Under the pieces are notes generated by a model, which worked only from the letters and a program-made list of their open reading frames with translations, made no database searches and was not told the origin of the DNA. Positions 50,925 to 59,116 of a stretch of 64,000 bases of DNA are shown piece by piece. This stretch comes from Ardenticatenaceae bacterium (GTDB lineage: Bacteria; Chloroflexota; Anaerolineae; Promineifilales; Promineifilaceae), in the NCBI GenBank assembly GCA_011525915.1, contig WYBM01000027.1, positions 1-64,000 on the forward strand. The letters are read 5' to 3'. Within the stretch, counting starts at the first letter, position 1. Each line of letters starts with the position of its first letter. The position numbers were made by a program, and so were the translations under genes.

Positions 50925-51980
50925 ATGATGAAAAAAATATTAATAACCGGGGCTACCGGTTTTCTAGGCAGCCATATTTTGAGCGCTTTTCGCCATATAC
51001 AAGATGTAGAAGTGATCGCCGCTTGCCGCACCCCAGACAAGTTACCGGCATGGTTTAAGGGGGAAACCCGTATAGGTGACCTGTTACATCCCGAATACCG
51101 GCACACTGTGCTGCAAGGGATTGACGTGGTATGTCATACGGGGGGATGGGGCTCTTTTTGGGGCCATAAAGCGCAGGAGCGGCAGTACTTCTTTGAGCCC
51201 ACCAGGGACTTGATTGATACGGCCGTACAGCAAGGCGTGAAACGATTTATTCAAACCAGCACGGTGGTGATAGGGCCCTCTACCAGAGATAGTCAGGCAC
51301 CGCCAGTTGATGATTTTTCACTGGCCCGCCGGTACACTGAGTTCTGGCCTCATGTCGATTACCTGATGGACCTGGATCGCCATATGCGTCAAAAAGCGAG
51401 GCCAGATACCCAAATGATAACCATGCGTCTGGGTCACTTTGTGGGTGCAGGCAATGTCACCGGATTATTACCTATGCTGCTGCCTCGCCTGAAAACGCAC
51501 CTGGTTCCCTGGTTAGCGGGAGGACACATGCGTATGCCCCTGGTGACCGGCGAAGATATGGGGCAGGCCTTTACCCTGGCAGCCCTGGCTGGAAACCTGG
51601 CTGACTACGAATCGTTTAACATCTGTGGTGCCGAATTCCCTACCATGCGCGAGTTTTTTCATTTTCTGGCCCAGGAAGCTGGATTACCCAAACCCCATTA
51701 TAGTGTCTCTTATCCAGCGGCTTACCGCTTTGGCTGGCTCATGGAAAAGCTCAATGCCTGGCTGCCCGGGGAACCATTCTTGATGCGCTCTATCGTGTTT
51801 GTAAGTGAAAATTGGGTAGCAACCTCAGCCTATGCCCATGAAAAGCTGGGGTATGCACCCCAGAAAGATTGGCGTACGGCCGTGCGCGAACAAATGGCCG
51901 AACTCACGCATAAAAACCACGCTGTTCCGGCGGCAATAGGGCAGCAATATGGCGCATCATCTCATCCCCCAAGGCATTAA
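50925..51980 (+). CDS. NAD-dependent epimerase/dehydratase (3-beta-HSD-like extended SDR)
   Basis: A 351-residue protein with ILITGATGFLGSHILSAF at the N-terminus, DVVCHTGGWGSFWG and QTSTVVIGPSTRD. The catalytic YxxxK is not clear: AQPP...RRYTEFWPHVDYLMDLDR holds a Tyr but no Lys four residues on. Possible substrates are sterol-like or isoprenoid compounds, but nothing nearby decides. Its 3' end overlaps the convergent acyltransferase gene by 77 bp. Confidence 0.85.
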   Translation: MMKKILITGATGFLGSHILSAFRHIQDVEVIAACRTPDKLPAWFKGETRIGDLLHPEYRHTVLQGIDVVCHTGGWGSFWGHKAQERQYFFEPTRDLIDTAVQQGVKRFIQTSTVVIGPSTRDSQAPPVDDFSLARRYTEFWPHVDYLMDLDRHMRQKARPDTQMITMRLGHFVGAGNVTGLLPMLLPRLKTHLVPWLAGGHMRMPLVTGEDMGQAFTLAALAGNLADYESFNICGAEFPTMREFFHFLAQEAGLPKPHYSVSYPAAYRFGWLMEKLNAWLPGEPFLMRSIVFVSENWVATSAYAHEKLGYAPQKDWRTAVREQMAELTHKNHAVPAAIGQQYGASSHPPRH

Positions 51981-52647
51981 CGGCCGTACGCCTGGCTGCT
52001 TTTGTAAGCGAGGGTTCAATGACGAGGGGCCCAAGCGGTGGGCCAATGATAAGGGTAACAGGCGTGCGCCGAAAATGCCGCAGGTTGTGCCAGAGGTACT
52101 CCGCCCCAATCACGGCTGTGGGCAGCACCCGCACCCCACTTTTTATCGCCAGATAAGCGGCCCCTGGCCGGGCAGAGATGAGTGCCCCAGGAATACGCGT
52201 CGTCTGCCCCGGCATATCAGCGACATTAAGTCCGGCTGCAGTCAACGGCCGTAAGGCCGGATCAATGCCCCCTTCCGGAAAAACAGCCAGCACGTCACCA
52301 CGCTGCAGCACCACCAGCGCCTGCTTTAACGGCTGCCGATCCACCTGCCCGCGCCGGATGGAGATGCCGCCAAACGCCGTCGCCAGCAGCCTGCCAACGG
52401 CATGCTGCCATACTTCCGCCGACCCTAAAATAACGATCTTGTACGGCAGCTTGCCAATCAACAGCGGCGCTTCAAACCAGCTGAAGTGGTTGCAGATGAG
52501 AATAAGAGGCTCTCCCTTTGGGGGTAAATGTTCCCGGCCCACGACGTCAATTTTCATGAGCATATGAAATAGAGGATACCCAATGAGGTAAGCAAGCAGG
52601 CGAACGAGCATGGACATGAGGCAAAAGCGATGAGGCGAGAGGGCCAT
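51904..52647 (-). CDS. PlsC-like 1-acylglycerol-3-phosphate acyltransferase
   Basis: A 247-residue membrane-associated acyltransferase. Block I is ICNHFSWFEAPLL, where the conserved H(x)4D is H(x)4E. Block III is AVFPEGGIDP. PGAAYLAIKSGVRVLPTAV follows as in the family. It would add the second acyl chain in phospholipid synthesis. It lies 20 bp downstream of pheT on the same strand. The Glu for Asp change in the catalytic block is noteworthy but occurs in some homologues. Confidence 0.88.
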   Translation of the reverse strand: MALSPHRFCLMSMLVRLLAYLIGYPLFHMLMKIDVVGREHLPPKGEPLILICNHFSWFEAPLLIGKLPYKIVILGSAEVWQHAVGRLLATAFGGISIRRGQVDRQPLKQALVVLQRGDVLAVFPEGGIDPALRPLTAAGLNVADMPGQTTRIPGALISARPGAAYLAIKSGVRVLPTAVIGAEYLWHNLRHFRRTPVTLIIGPPLGPLVIEPSLTKAARRTAVNALGDEMMRHIAALLPPEQRGFYA

Positions 52648-52667
52648 AGGAGCACCCTCTCACTTTA

Positions 52668-55202
52668 TCATTCTCGAATCCGGGCGTTCAGCCGCTGGCT
52701 TAGGGTGGCAATAATGCGCTGGCGCTGCTTGGCTACGGCTTTGTCATTAAGCGTTTTGTCCGGCGCCTGAAAGGTCAGGTGGTAAGCCAGGCTCTTTTTG
52801 CCTTTGCCCACCTGCTCGCCTTCATACACATCAAAGAGGCGCACCTCCCTGAGCAAATAACCGCCTGCCTGCTGGATAATTTCCGCCACGGTCACGGCCG
52901 TGACATCCTTGTCTACCACCACCGCTAAATCTTCTTCCACCGGTGGGTAGGGGGAAATAGGGGTGTAAGAATAGTAAGGTGGAATATGCGGAATGATAGC
53001 ATCCAGATCAATGTCAGCGGCCAACACCGGCTGCTCGCGTTCTATGTGCAGGTCCAGCTGCTCTACCACCACAGGGTGCAGTTCACCGGCCACCCCAACC
53101 TGCTGCCCATTCAATAACAACCGTGCTGTGCGCCCTGGCCGGTAGGTGGGATGCTGCGCCACTTCATAGTTTACAGGTATGTGCAGTTCACCAAAGAGGG
53201 TTTCCAACACCCCTTTCAGATCGAAAAAGTCATAATAGGTCATTTCCCCATCCAGCCAGCCAGCAACACCGCGCTGCCCGGTGAGGGTGATCGAGAGACG
53301 CGTCTGCTCCCGAGGCAGAATTTCTTCCTCATCCTCAAGAAAGATAGGGCCCACCTCAAAGACGGCGATGCGATCCTGGTAGCGGCTGTTGTGTGCCGCA
53401 CTCTCCATGACAGACGCCAACAGGGAATGACGCAGCACGGAACGGTCAGTGGAGTTAGGATTGGTAAGGGTGACATACGGCCGTTCGTCTGGCCCCGCAG
53501 GATGGTTCTTCGGCAGCAGCCGGGCTTCATACCCCGGTGAAGTCAGGCGATAAGTGATCAACTCCTGCAGCCCGGCCCGCACCAATATATCCTTAATCCG
53601 CTCTTCCTGTTCTAACCGTGGGTTGCCCCGTTGGGGTGGCAGGGGATCAGACAAGATCGTGTTAGGGATGTTGTCATACCCATACATACGGCAAATCTCT
53701 TCCACCAGGTCATGCGGCCCCTCAATATCCAGGCGATGATCCGGCATGGTAGCTTCCAGGTGATCTTCATGTACCGTCACCATAAACTCCAGGCGGCGCA
53801 GCAGCTCAGCCATCACCTCACCAGAAAGGTCCAGGCCGCTCAGCCGTCGGGCGTACGCATAGTTTAAGGTAACGGTCACTGGCGCCGGCGGATGGGGATA
53901 GTAGTCAATGATCCCCTGAGCTACCGTGCCACCGGCCAGTCGCCGCATCCATTCGGCGGCTCGCCGGGCGCCCAACAATGCCTGGCTGGGGTGCACACCA
54001 CGGCTGAAGCGGAAGCCGGCGTCGGTGTGGATGCCCAAAGCGGTGCTGGTACGGCGAATATTGATGAAGTTCCAGGCCGCCGCTTCCAGCAGCACATTCT
54101 GTGTCTCTGGCTTAATTTCGCTGTCCAGGCCACCCATAATGCCGCCCAGGCTGATGTTGCTCAGCGGATCGGTCACCAGAATAGCGTGTGGTGGCAGTTG
54201 GTGCTTTTTCTCATCCAGCGTAATCAGCGTTTCGCCGGGGTGCGGCAGGCGGGTATGAATGTGGATGGGGCCGTCAGGCGCGTATGTATCGGCGCGGGCA
54301 CGCAGGAAGTCATAGTCAAAGGCATGGTTGGGCTGCCCCATTTCCAGCATGATGTAATTGGAGATGTCGACAACAACGTTAATGGGGCGCTGCCCGGCCA
54401 GGCGCAGGCGATGCTGCATCCAGTACGGGCTCTCTTTTTGCTGCACGCCGGCAATCACGATGCCCACAAAACGTGGGTTCAATGCTGGCTCATCGGTGGT
54501 GATAACAACCTTACCCTCTGTCGAGGGGCCTTCCATCACCACGTTGGCCTCTGGGTAACGCATCGGCTGCGCTGTAAGAGCGGCATATTCACGGGCGACG
54601 CCAATCATGGAGGCGCAGCGGGCGATGTTGGGGATGATGTCTATTTCCAACACGGCATCACCCAGCACCTCTTGTAGGGGGGTACCGGCCTGGTAATCGG
54701 GCGACCATTGGTCTTTGGCCATAAGGATGATGCCTTCGTGTTCATCACTGATGCCCAGTTCTTTTTCAGAACAGACCATGCAGCGGTTGTGAATGCCGCG
54801 CAACGGCCGTCCTTTGAGCTTCATCTTGACATAACCGTCTTTGTGGCCGTCATACAATTCTGCCCCTTCCAGCGCCAACGGCGAATACAACCCCAACCCA
54901 CTGATGTCACCCTGCCCTACATAGGCAAACAGGTTAGGCGCACCGGTAACGACCACTTCGGGGACATCAGCGCCGTAGGCCATCGTTGCCAGCACCAGCT
55001 TGTCGGCATTGGGGTGCTGCTCTACTTTGAGAATATGCCCCAAGACAAGCAGGTCACGATCCCACACCAGGTCAGCACCAGGAATACCGATCAATTCGGT
55101 GGTTTTTACCTCCAGCCCGGCGTTGGTGAGCAGGCGCCCAACGTCCTCAACCGGAAGGTCAATGGTTACAAAATCTTTTAGCCAGGATAATGGTACACGC
55201 AT
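52668..55202 (-). CDS. pheT: Phenylalanyl-tRNA synthetase beta subunit
   Basis: An 844-residue beta chain: MRVPLSWLKDFVTIDLP start, tRNA-binding domain (about 40-155), B3/B4 editing domain (about 215-400), B5 (about 410-480), a catalytic-like core (EEICRMYGYDNIPNTIL onward) and a C-terminal FDX-ACB anticodon-binding domain (YPPVEEDLAVVVDKDVTAVT). The start at 55202 follows GGAG and matches the conserved N-terminus. It is translated with pheS, 51 bp upstream, under the same attenuator. Confidence 0.96.
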   Translation of the reverse strand: MRVPLSWLKDFVTIDLPVEDVGRLLTNAGLEVKTTELIGIPGADLVWDRDLLVLGHILKVEQHPNADKLVLATMAYGADVPEVVVTGAPNLFAYVGQGDISGLGLYSPLALEGAELYDGHKDGYVKMKLKGRPLRGIHNRCMVCSEKELGISDEHEGIILMAKDQWSPDYQAGTPLQEVLGDAVLEIDIIPNIARCASMIGVAREYAALTAQPMRYPEANVVMEGPSTEGKVVITTDEPALNPRFVGIVIAGVQQKESPYWMQHRLRLAGQRPINVVVDISNYIMLEMGQPNHAFDYDFLRARADTYAPDGPIHIHTRLPHPGETLITLDEKKHQLPPHAILVTDPLSNISLGGIMGGLDSEIKPETQNVLLEAAAWNFINIRRTSTALGIHTDAGFRFSRGVHPSQALLGARRAAEWMRRLAGGTVAQGIIDYYPHPPAPVTVTLNYAYARRLSGLDLSGEVMAELLRRLEFMVTVHEDHLEATMPDHRLDIEGPHDLVEEICRMYGYDNIPNTILSDPLPPQRGNPRLEQEERIKDILVRAGLQELITYRLTSPGYEARLLPKNHPAGPDERPYVTLTNPNSTDRSVLRHSLLASVMESAAHNSRYQDRIAVFEVGPIFLEDEEEILPREQTRLSITLTGQRGVAGWLDGEMTYYDFFDLKGVLETLFGELHIPVNYEVAQHPTYRPGRTARLLLNGQQVGVAGELHPVVVEQLDLHIEREQPVLAADIDLDAIIPHIPPYYSYTPISPYPPVEEDLAVVVDKDVTAVTVAEIIQQAGGYLLREVRLFDVYEGEQVGKGKKSLAYHLTFQAPDKTLNDKAVAKQRQRIIATLSQRLNARIRE

Positions 55203-55253
55203 GGAACGTCTCCGAAGACGGCCGTCACTTTTGAAGTGACGGCCACCTCTCAA

Positions 55254-56279
55254 TTAGAACTGTTGCAAGAATCTCAGGTCATTCCCCCAAAATTGGCGAA
55301 TATCATCGATACCGTATTTGAGCATGGCGATGCGTTCTGGCCCCATACCAAAGGCAAAGCCAGTATACACGTCAGGATCGTAGCCGCCATTGCGCAGCAC
55401 AACGGGGTGTACCATGCCACTGCCCAAAATTTCCAGCCAGCCGGTATATTTGCATACCGGGCAGCCCTGTGCTTCACAAAGGAAACAGGTAATGTCCATT
55501 TCCGCGCTGGGTTCGGTGAAAGGGAAGTAGCTGGCGCGGAAGCGCGTTTGCCGATTAACGCCAAACATGCGGCGGGCAAATTCGGTTAGTGTGCCCTTAA
55601 GATCAGCCATACTGATGTTATGGCCCACTGCCAGCCCTTCCACCTGGGTGAACTGGATGCTGCTGCGGGTCGTAATTTGCTCATTACGGTAGCACATGCC
55701 GGGCAGGATGACCCGCACAGGTTCAGGGTGATATTCGCGCATCGCCCGGATTTGCCCGGCGCTGGTGTGTGTGCGCAGGATAACATCTGGCTTTTCAGTG
55801 TAGAAGCTGTCTTGCATTTCCCGCGCCGGGTGGTGGGGGGGGAAGTTGAGCAGCTCAAAGTTGTAAGCGTCAGTCTCTACGTCTGGCGAACGGTAAACCT
55901 GGAAGCCCATGTCACCAAAAATGCGGTAGATGTCGCGCAGCGTTTGGGTGACAATGTGCAGGCCACCACCGGGCAACGGCCGTCCTGGCAGGGTTACATC
56001 AATGGCCGAGCTGGCGATGGTCGCTTCCAGTTCGCTGGCTTTAAGCGTGGCCAGACGGCCGTCATATGCCGCCTGCAAATCATGTTTGACCTCGTTAAGG
56101 CGCTTGCCAAAGGTGGGCCGAACAGCAGCGTCCAGCTGCCCCACCTGGCGGGTCAACAAATAAACCGATCCCTGGCGGCCCAACGTGTCACGATACCAGC
56201 TTTCCAGGACGGCCGTGCTGTCACTTTGCGCCAGCTTTGCTAATGCGTCAGTGTATAAGGTTTCTAATTCTTCCAGCAT
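55254..56279 (-). CDS. pheS: Phenylalanyl-tRNA synthetase alpha subunit
   Basis: A 341-residue class II synthetase subunit. N-terminal coiled coil (about 1-90), then motif 2 (VILPGMCYRNEQITTRSSIQ) and motif 3 (AFGMGPERIAMLKYGIDDIR). FPFTEPSAEMDITCFLCEAQG lies between them. Length and motifs are standard. The mRNA leader (56280-56529) encodes a Phe-rich peptide and an intrinsic terminator, so expression should respond to charged tRNA-Phe. Confidence 0.97.
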   Translation of the reverse strand: MLEELETLYTDALAKLAQSDSTAVLESWYRDTLGRQGSVYLLTRQVGQLDAAVRPTFGKRLNEVKHDLQAAYDGRLATLKASELEATIASSAIDVTLPGRPLPGGGLHIVTQTLRDIYRIFGDMGFQVYRSPDVETDAYNFELLNFPPHHPAREMQDSFYTEKPDVILRTHTSAGQIRAMREYHPEPVRVILPGMCYRNEQITTRSSIQFTQVEGLAVGHNISMADLKGTLTEFARRMFGVNRQTRFRASYFPFTEPSAEMDITCFLCEAQGCPVCKYTGWLEILGSGMVHPVVLRNGGYDPDVYTGFAFGMGPERIAMLKYGIDDIRQFWGNDLRFLQQF

Positions 56280-56391
56280 TTTTCACTACCTCAGTTGTTG
56301 TTCGTTACCGGTGGCGGGTGGCAAGGTGCCTATCAACGCTGGGCACCTGCTACGTTGCCACACAATCTTACCGCCCCCTGCGCTTACAAAC

Positions 56392-56417
56392 AAAAAAGAC
56401 GCGGTTTGGGCCGCGCC
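56392..56417 (-). terminator. pheST attenuator terminator
   Basis: On the minus strand GGCGCGG (56411-56417), a 6-base loop, CCGCGTC (56398-56404) and TTTTTT. It lies 32 nt past the leader-peptide stop. The arm (AGGCGCGG, 56411-56418) can instead pair over 8 positions with CCGCGTTT inside the leader ORF (56473-56480). Confidence 0.88.
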
Positions 56418-56448
56418 TTCCGGGGTTTGGGTCTGCTTTGGCTTTCTT

Positions 56449-56529
56449 TCAAGCAGAACCACGCTCCAGTACAAACGCGGTGCGGGTATGTTGCATAAAA
56501 AAGAAGCCAAAAAATCGTTTGCCGTTCAT
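56449..56529 (-). CDS. pheST leader peptide (Phe-rich, attenuation)
   Basis: A 26-codon ORF beginning MNGKRFFGFFFMQ. Five of codons 6-11 are Phe, with another at 19, as in the pheM leader of enteric bacteria. If Phe-tRNA is scarce, a ribosome stalled at codons 6-11 leaves CCGCGTTT (codons 17-19) free to pair with the terminator arm, and pheST is read. If the ribosome runs to the stop, that segment is covered and termination follows. The codon 24-27 region also forms a small stem (TCTGCTT/AAGCAGA). Its ATG is 9 bp from the -10 box, so it is probably leaderless. Confidence 0.85.
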   Translation of the reverse strand: MNGKRFFGFFFMQHTRTAFVLERGSA

Positions 56530-56538
56530 GATGGGCGA

Positions 56539-56567
56539 AGGATAGCATTCTCCTTCAGGCATGTCAA
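56539..56567 (-). promoter_or_regulatory. pheST leader promoter
   Basis: TTGACA (56562-56567), exactly 17 bp, TATCCT (56539-56544) on the minus strand. The -35 box overlaps the stop codon of the upstream gene. The predicted start lies 2-4 nt before the leader ATG. Confidence 0.8.
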
Positions 56568-57184
56568 GACGCCGGGTTACTCGTTCCGGGAAGCGCCAGC
56601 AGATAACTAATAGCATTTTTGACCTCATCAAAGCTGTCTGCAAACGTCACATGTTGGCAATCGGCCAGCAACATGACTAATTCGCCGCGTATCTGGCGGC
56701 CCGCATTGACATACGCCAACAGGTGGGAGTAAGCTGTCTCGCCCACTTCCCGCCGCAGGGTTTCATTGTTTTTCAGTTGGTCCCGTGTGCCCAACCCCAG
56801 AGGGGCAAACGTGCGCCCCTGGTTAAACCAGACGATGGTGGTTCTGCCCCGGCGGGCATCATCCATGATCTCTAACATAGAAACGGCGGCAATGGTGGTG
56901 GCGGTGATCTCATAGACGCGCAGCTTTGTTTCTTGCCGGGCTCGTTTTTCATGCAGGCTGTCAATCTCCCAGATATAGTCACGGCCGTGTGTTGAGGGGT
57001 GAATTTGGGGGTCGAAGTAGGGCACTTTCTGTTCGTCCAGCCAGGCAGCCAGCGGATCTCGCCCCGGATTTCTAATGGGGCCAGACGGCGTCTGGATATT
57101 GCAAGCGCCGCCAATAAAAAGAACGGGCCTTTCCCCGGCCTGCATCATTTCAGAGGTGATCAGCATTGACCGTGAAGCATTCAT
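56564..57184 (-). CDS. Nucleoside 2-deoxyribosyltransferase-like protein
   Basis: A 206-residue cytosolic protein. PVLFIGGACNIQTPSGPIRNP, LAAWLDEQKVPYFDPQIHP and the later TIVWFNQGRTFAPLG fit the Rossmann-like nucleoside deoxyribosyltransferase-related family (type 2), which reuses nucleobases or acts as a NAD-like hydrolase in some contexts. Similarity is by pattern, and function is uncertain. It is encoded 11 bp after tyrS, so it shares the tyrS attenuator. Confidence 0.6.
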   Translation of the reverse strand: MNASRSMLITSEMMQAGERPVLFIGGACNIQTPSGPIRNPGRDPLAAWLDEQKVPYFDPQIHPSTHGRDYIWEIDSLHEKRARQETKLRVYEITATTIAAVSMLEIMDDARRGRTTIVWFNQGRTFAPLGLGTRDQLKNNETLRREVGETAYSHLLAYVNAGRQIRGELVMLLADCQHVTFADSFDEVKNAISYLLALPGTSNPAS

Positions 57185-57195
57185 CGTGTTTTCCT

Positions 57196-58479
57196 TTAGC
57201 CCTGCAGCTTGACCAGATGGTACGCTTTGCGCCCTTTGCGCAAGACAAGGAACTGGCCTTCAATGCTCTGTGCCGCGGTCACGGTTTGGGCAGAGTCTTC
57301 AATACGCTGGTTGTTCAGGTAAATGCCCCCGCCCTGAATGGCCCGACGAGCGTCTCCTTTGGAGTTGGCCAACCCGCTGCGGCAGAGCAAATCCACCACT
57401 GGCAGGCCATCACCGCCCAGGTCAGTGATGACTATCTCGCTGGACGGTACATCGGCAAAGATGTCACGGATGTCGGCGGCATCCAACCCCTCCAGGTCGC
57501 CGCCAAAAAGGACGGCCGAAGCCTTTTCGGCCTTAGTCACGGCCGTTTCCCCATGCACCATCTGTGTCACATCCTGCGCCAACCGCCGCTGCGCCGCCCG
57601 CTGCTCTGGCCGTTCAAAAAGAGCATTTTCTAAGTCGGCAATGTGGTGCTGATCCAGCCAGGTGAAGTACTTTAGATAGTTAATGACATCGGCATCATTG
57701 GTGTTGTACCAAAACTGGTAAAAGCGGTAAGGTGAGGTGCGCACAGGCGAAAGCCAGGCGTTGGTGCCCGCGGCCGTCTTGCCAAACTTTGTACCGTCAG
57801 CCTGTGTAATCAACGGGAAAACAAGCGCATGGGCTTTTGCCCCGTTCACCTTGCGAATGAGCTCCACCCCGGCCACAATATTGCCCCATTGATCGCTGCC
57901 CCCCATCTGCATCACGCAGTTGTGGTTGTCAAACAGGTGCAAGAAATCATACGCCTGCAAGAGCATATAGCTGAATTCGGTGTAAGAGATGCCATCCTCC
58001 CGTGCCAACCGTGACTTGACCGAATCTTTAGCCATCATGTAATTAACCGTAAAATGTTTGCCTACGTCACGCAAAAATTCCAGCAAATTTAACTCCAGCA
58101 GCCATTGGGCGTTATTCATGATGCGCGCCGGGTTACTTTTCACTTCAAAGTCCAGCACACCCGCTAACTGCTGCTGAATACCCATCAGGTTGGCCTCTAC
58201 CTCCTCGCGGGTAAGCAAGTTGCGTTCGTCAGAACGGCCGCTGGGGTCACCCACCATACCTGTGCCGCCGCCCGCCAGGGCAATAGGCGTATGGCCGAAC
58301 CGCTGCAAACGGGCCAGGGCCATCATCGGCACCAGGTGGCCGATGTGCAGGCTGTCACCGGTAGGGTCAAAACCGTTGTAGATGGTGATCTTTTCTTTGG
58401 CCAGCACGTCAGGCACACCGTCGGTATGGTCATAGACAAAGCCACGCCACTTGAGTTCTTCGTATGCATTGTGGGTCAC
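57196..58479 (-). CDS. tyrS: Tyrosyl-tRNA synthetase
   Basis: A 427-residue class I synthetase. HIGH-type signature [15 protein letters not shown] (about 40-53), [19 protein letters not shown] equivalent [13 protein letters not shown] (about 233-245) and a C-terminal S4 RNA-binding domain ([19 protein letters not shown]). The start is GTG at 58479, with AAGGAG 8 nt upstream. The leader before it (58480-58682) contains a Tyr-rich peptide and a terminator. Confidence 0.97.
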   Translation of the reverse strand: MTHNAYEELKWRGFVYDHTDGVPDVLAKEKITIYNGFDPTGDSLHIGHLVPMMALARLQRFGHTPIALAGGGTGMVGDPSGRSDERNLLTREEVEANLMGIQQQLAGVLDFEVKSNPARIMNNAQWLLELNLLEFLRDVGKHFTVNYMMAKDSVKSRLAREDGISYTEFSYMLLQAYDFLHLFDNHNCVMQMGGSDQWGNIVAGVELIRKVNGAKAHALVFPLITQADGTKFGKTAAGTNAWLSPVRTSPYRFYQFWYNTNDADVINYLKYFTWLDQHHIADLENALFERPEQRAAQRRLAQDVTQMVHGETAVTKAEKASAVLFGGDLEGLDAADIRDIFADVPSSEIVITDLGGDGLPVVDLLCRSGLANSKGDARRAIQGGGIYLNNQRIEDSAQTVTAAQSIEGQFLVLRKGRKAYHLVKLQG

Positions 58480-58536
58480 TGATCGTTCTCCTTACTTCAT
58501 TCTTAGCGAACGTCTAAACACATCCCCCATTAAAGC

Positions 58537-58565
58537 AAAAAAAGACGCGGGTTTTACGCCGCGTC
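58537..58565 (-). terminator. tyrS attenuator terminator
   Basis: On the minus strand GACGCGG (58559-58565), 8-base loop, CCGCGTC (58544-58550) and TTTTTTT. It lies 31 nt past the leader-peptide stop. Part of the 5' arm plus loop (GCGGCGT, 58556-58562) can pair with ACGCCGC in the leader ORF (58625-58631). Confidence 0.88.
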
Positions 58566-58595
58566 CTGGGTCATTCAGGTGGTTTAGGTGCCGGT

Positions 58596-58682
58596 TTATA
58601 GCCAGGTAACACCATGCCCACGCAGCGGCGTTGGGGATGTATTGGTATACCCGTAATAATAACCGAAAAAATGCGTTCTCAT
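58596..58682 (-). CDS. tyrS leader peptide (Tyr-rich, attenuation)
   Basis: A 28-codon ORF beginning MRTHFFGYYYGYTNT. Codons 8, 9, 10 and 12 are Tyr (TAT TAT TAC ... TAT). Its ATG overlaps the stop of the upstream membrane-protein gene (ATGA), so it may be translated by coupling. Stalling at the Tyr codons would leave codons 18-20 (ACGCCGC) free to pair with the terminator arm and loop. The distance from the last key codon to the pairing segment is six codons, as in the pheST leader. The shared FFG-aromatic core suggests a common origin. Confidence 0.82.
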   Translation of the reverse strand: MRTHFFGYYYGYTNTSPTPLRGHGVTWL

Positions 58683-59116
58683 AGCGCCGTTAATATTCGC
58701 ACCGTCAGCAGATAGGCGACTAGATGAAATATGATCAATACCAGAAATGCCCCCGATGTGGCCCCTGGAAACGGAAACGGTATGGCCGATGGGTTCACGG
58801 CCGTCATAATGTTAGGGATAATGGACAGCACAAAAGCAATACCAGCCACAAGGCGATAGGTACGCCTGGGCCGGGCCGCAACGCGGGCTATCACAGCAAA
58901 AACGACAACGGCCAGGAACGTAAACAGCGCCGTCATAAAGGCCACAGCACCAGCACGCAGCGGAGGGAAATCGGCCGGTAGGTCAACAAAAACGGAAAGA
59001 AGGCCTAATGTCGCCAGGTTTGCGATCACTGAAGCCACCACGGCCAACAGCCCCCTTCTCCAGATACGGCGGCGATCTATCTGTTTTGATTCAGCCGCGT
59101 CAGTTAAAGTTGTCAT
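58679..59116 (-). CDS. DUF6069-like four-helix membrane protein
   Basis: A 145-residue integral membrane protein with about four helices (near 22-45, 58-82, 90-108 and 118-143) and NPSAIPFPFPGATSGAF between the last two. It resembles DUF6069 family proteins of unknown role. Its ATG overlaps the NmrA-like gene upstream (4 bp), so the two are co-translated and both fall under the TetR regulator at 60643. Confidence 0.75.
   Translation of the reverse strand: MTTLTDAAESKQIDRRRIWRRGLLAVVASVIANLATLGLLSVFVDLPADFPPLRAGAVAFMTALFTFLAVVVFAVIARVAARPRRTYRLVAGIAFVLSIIPNIMTAVNPSAIPFPFPGATSGAFLVLIIFHLVAYLLTVRILTAL

Noticed and set aside
53892..54677. Long open frame antisense to pheT
   Set aside because: Overlaps fully with the conserved PheT domains; no start signal or family motif.
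56280..58682. T-box riboswitches before pheS or tyrS
   Set aside because: The conserved T-box sequence (GNUGGNACCGCG type) and stem I features were not found. Codon-rich leader ORFs explain the terminators.
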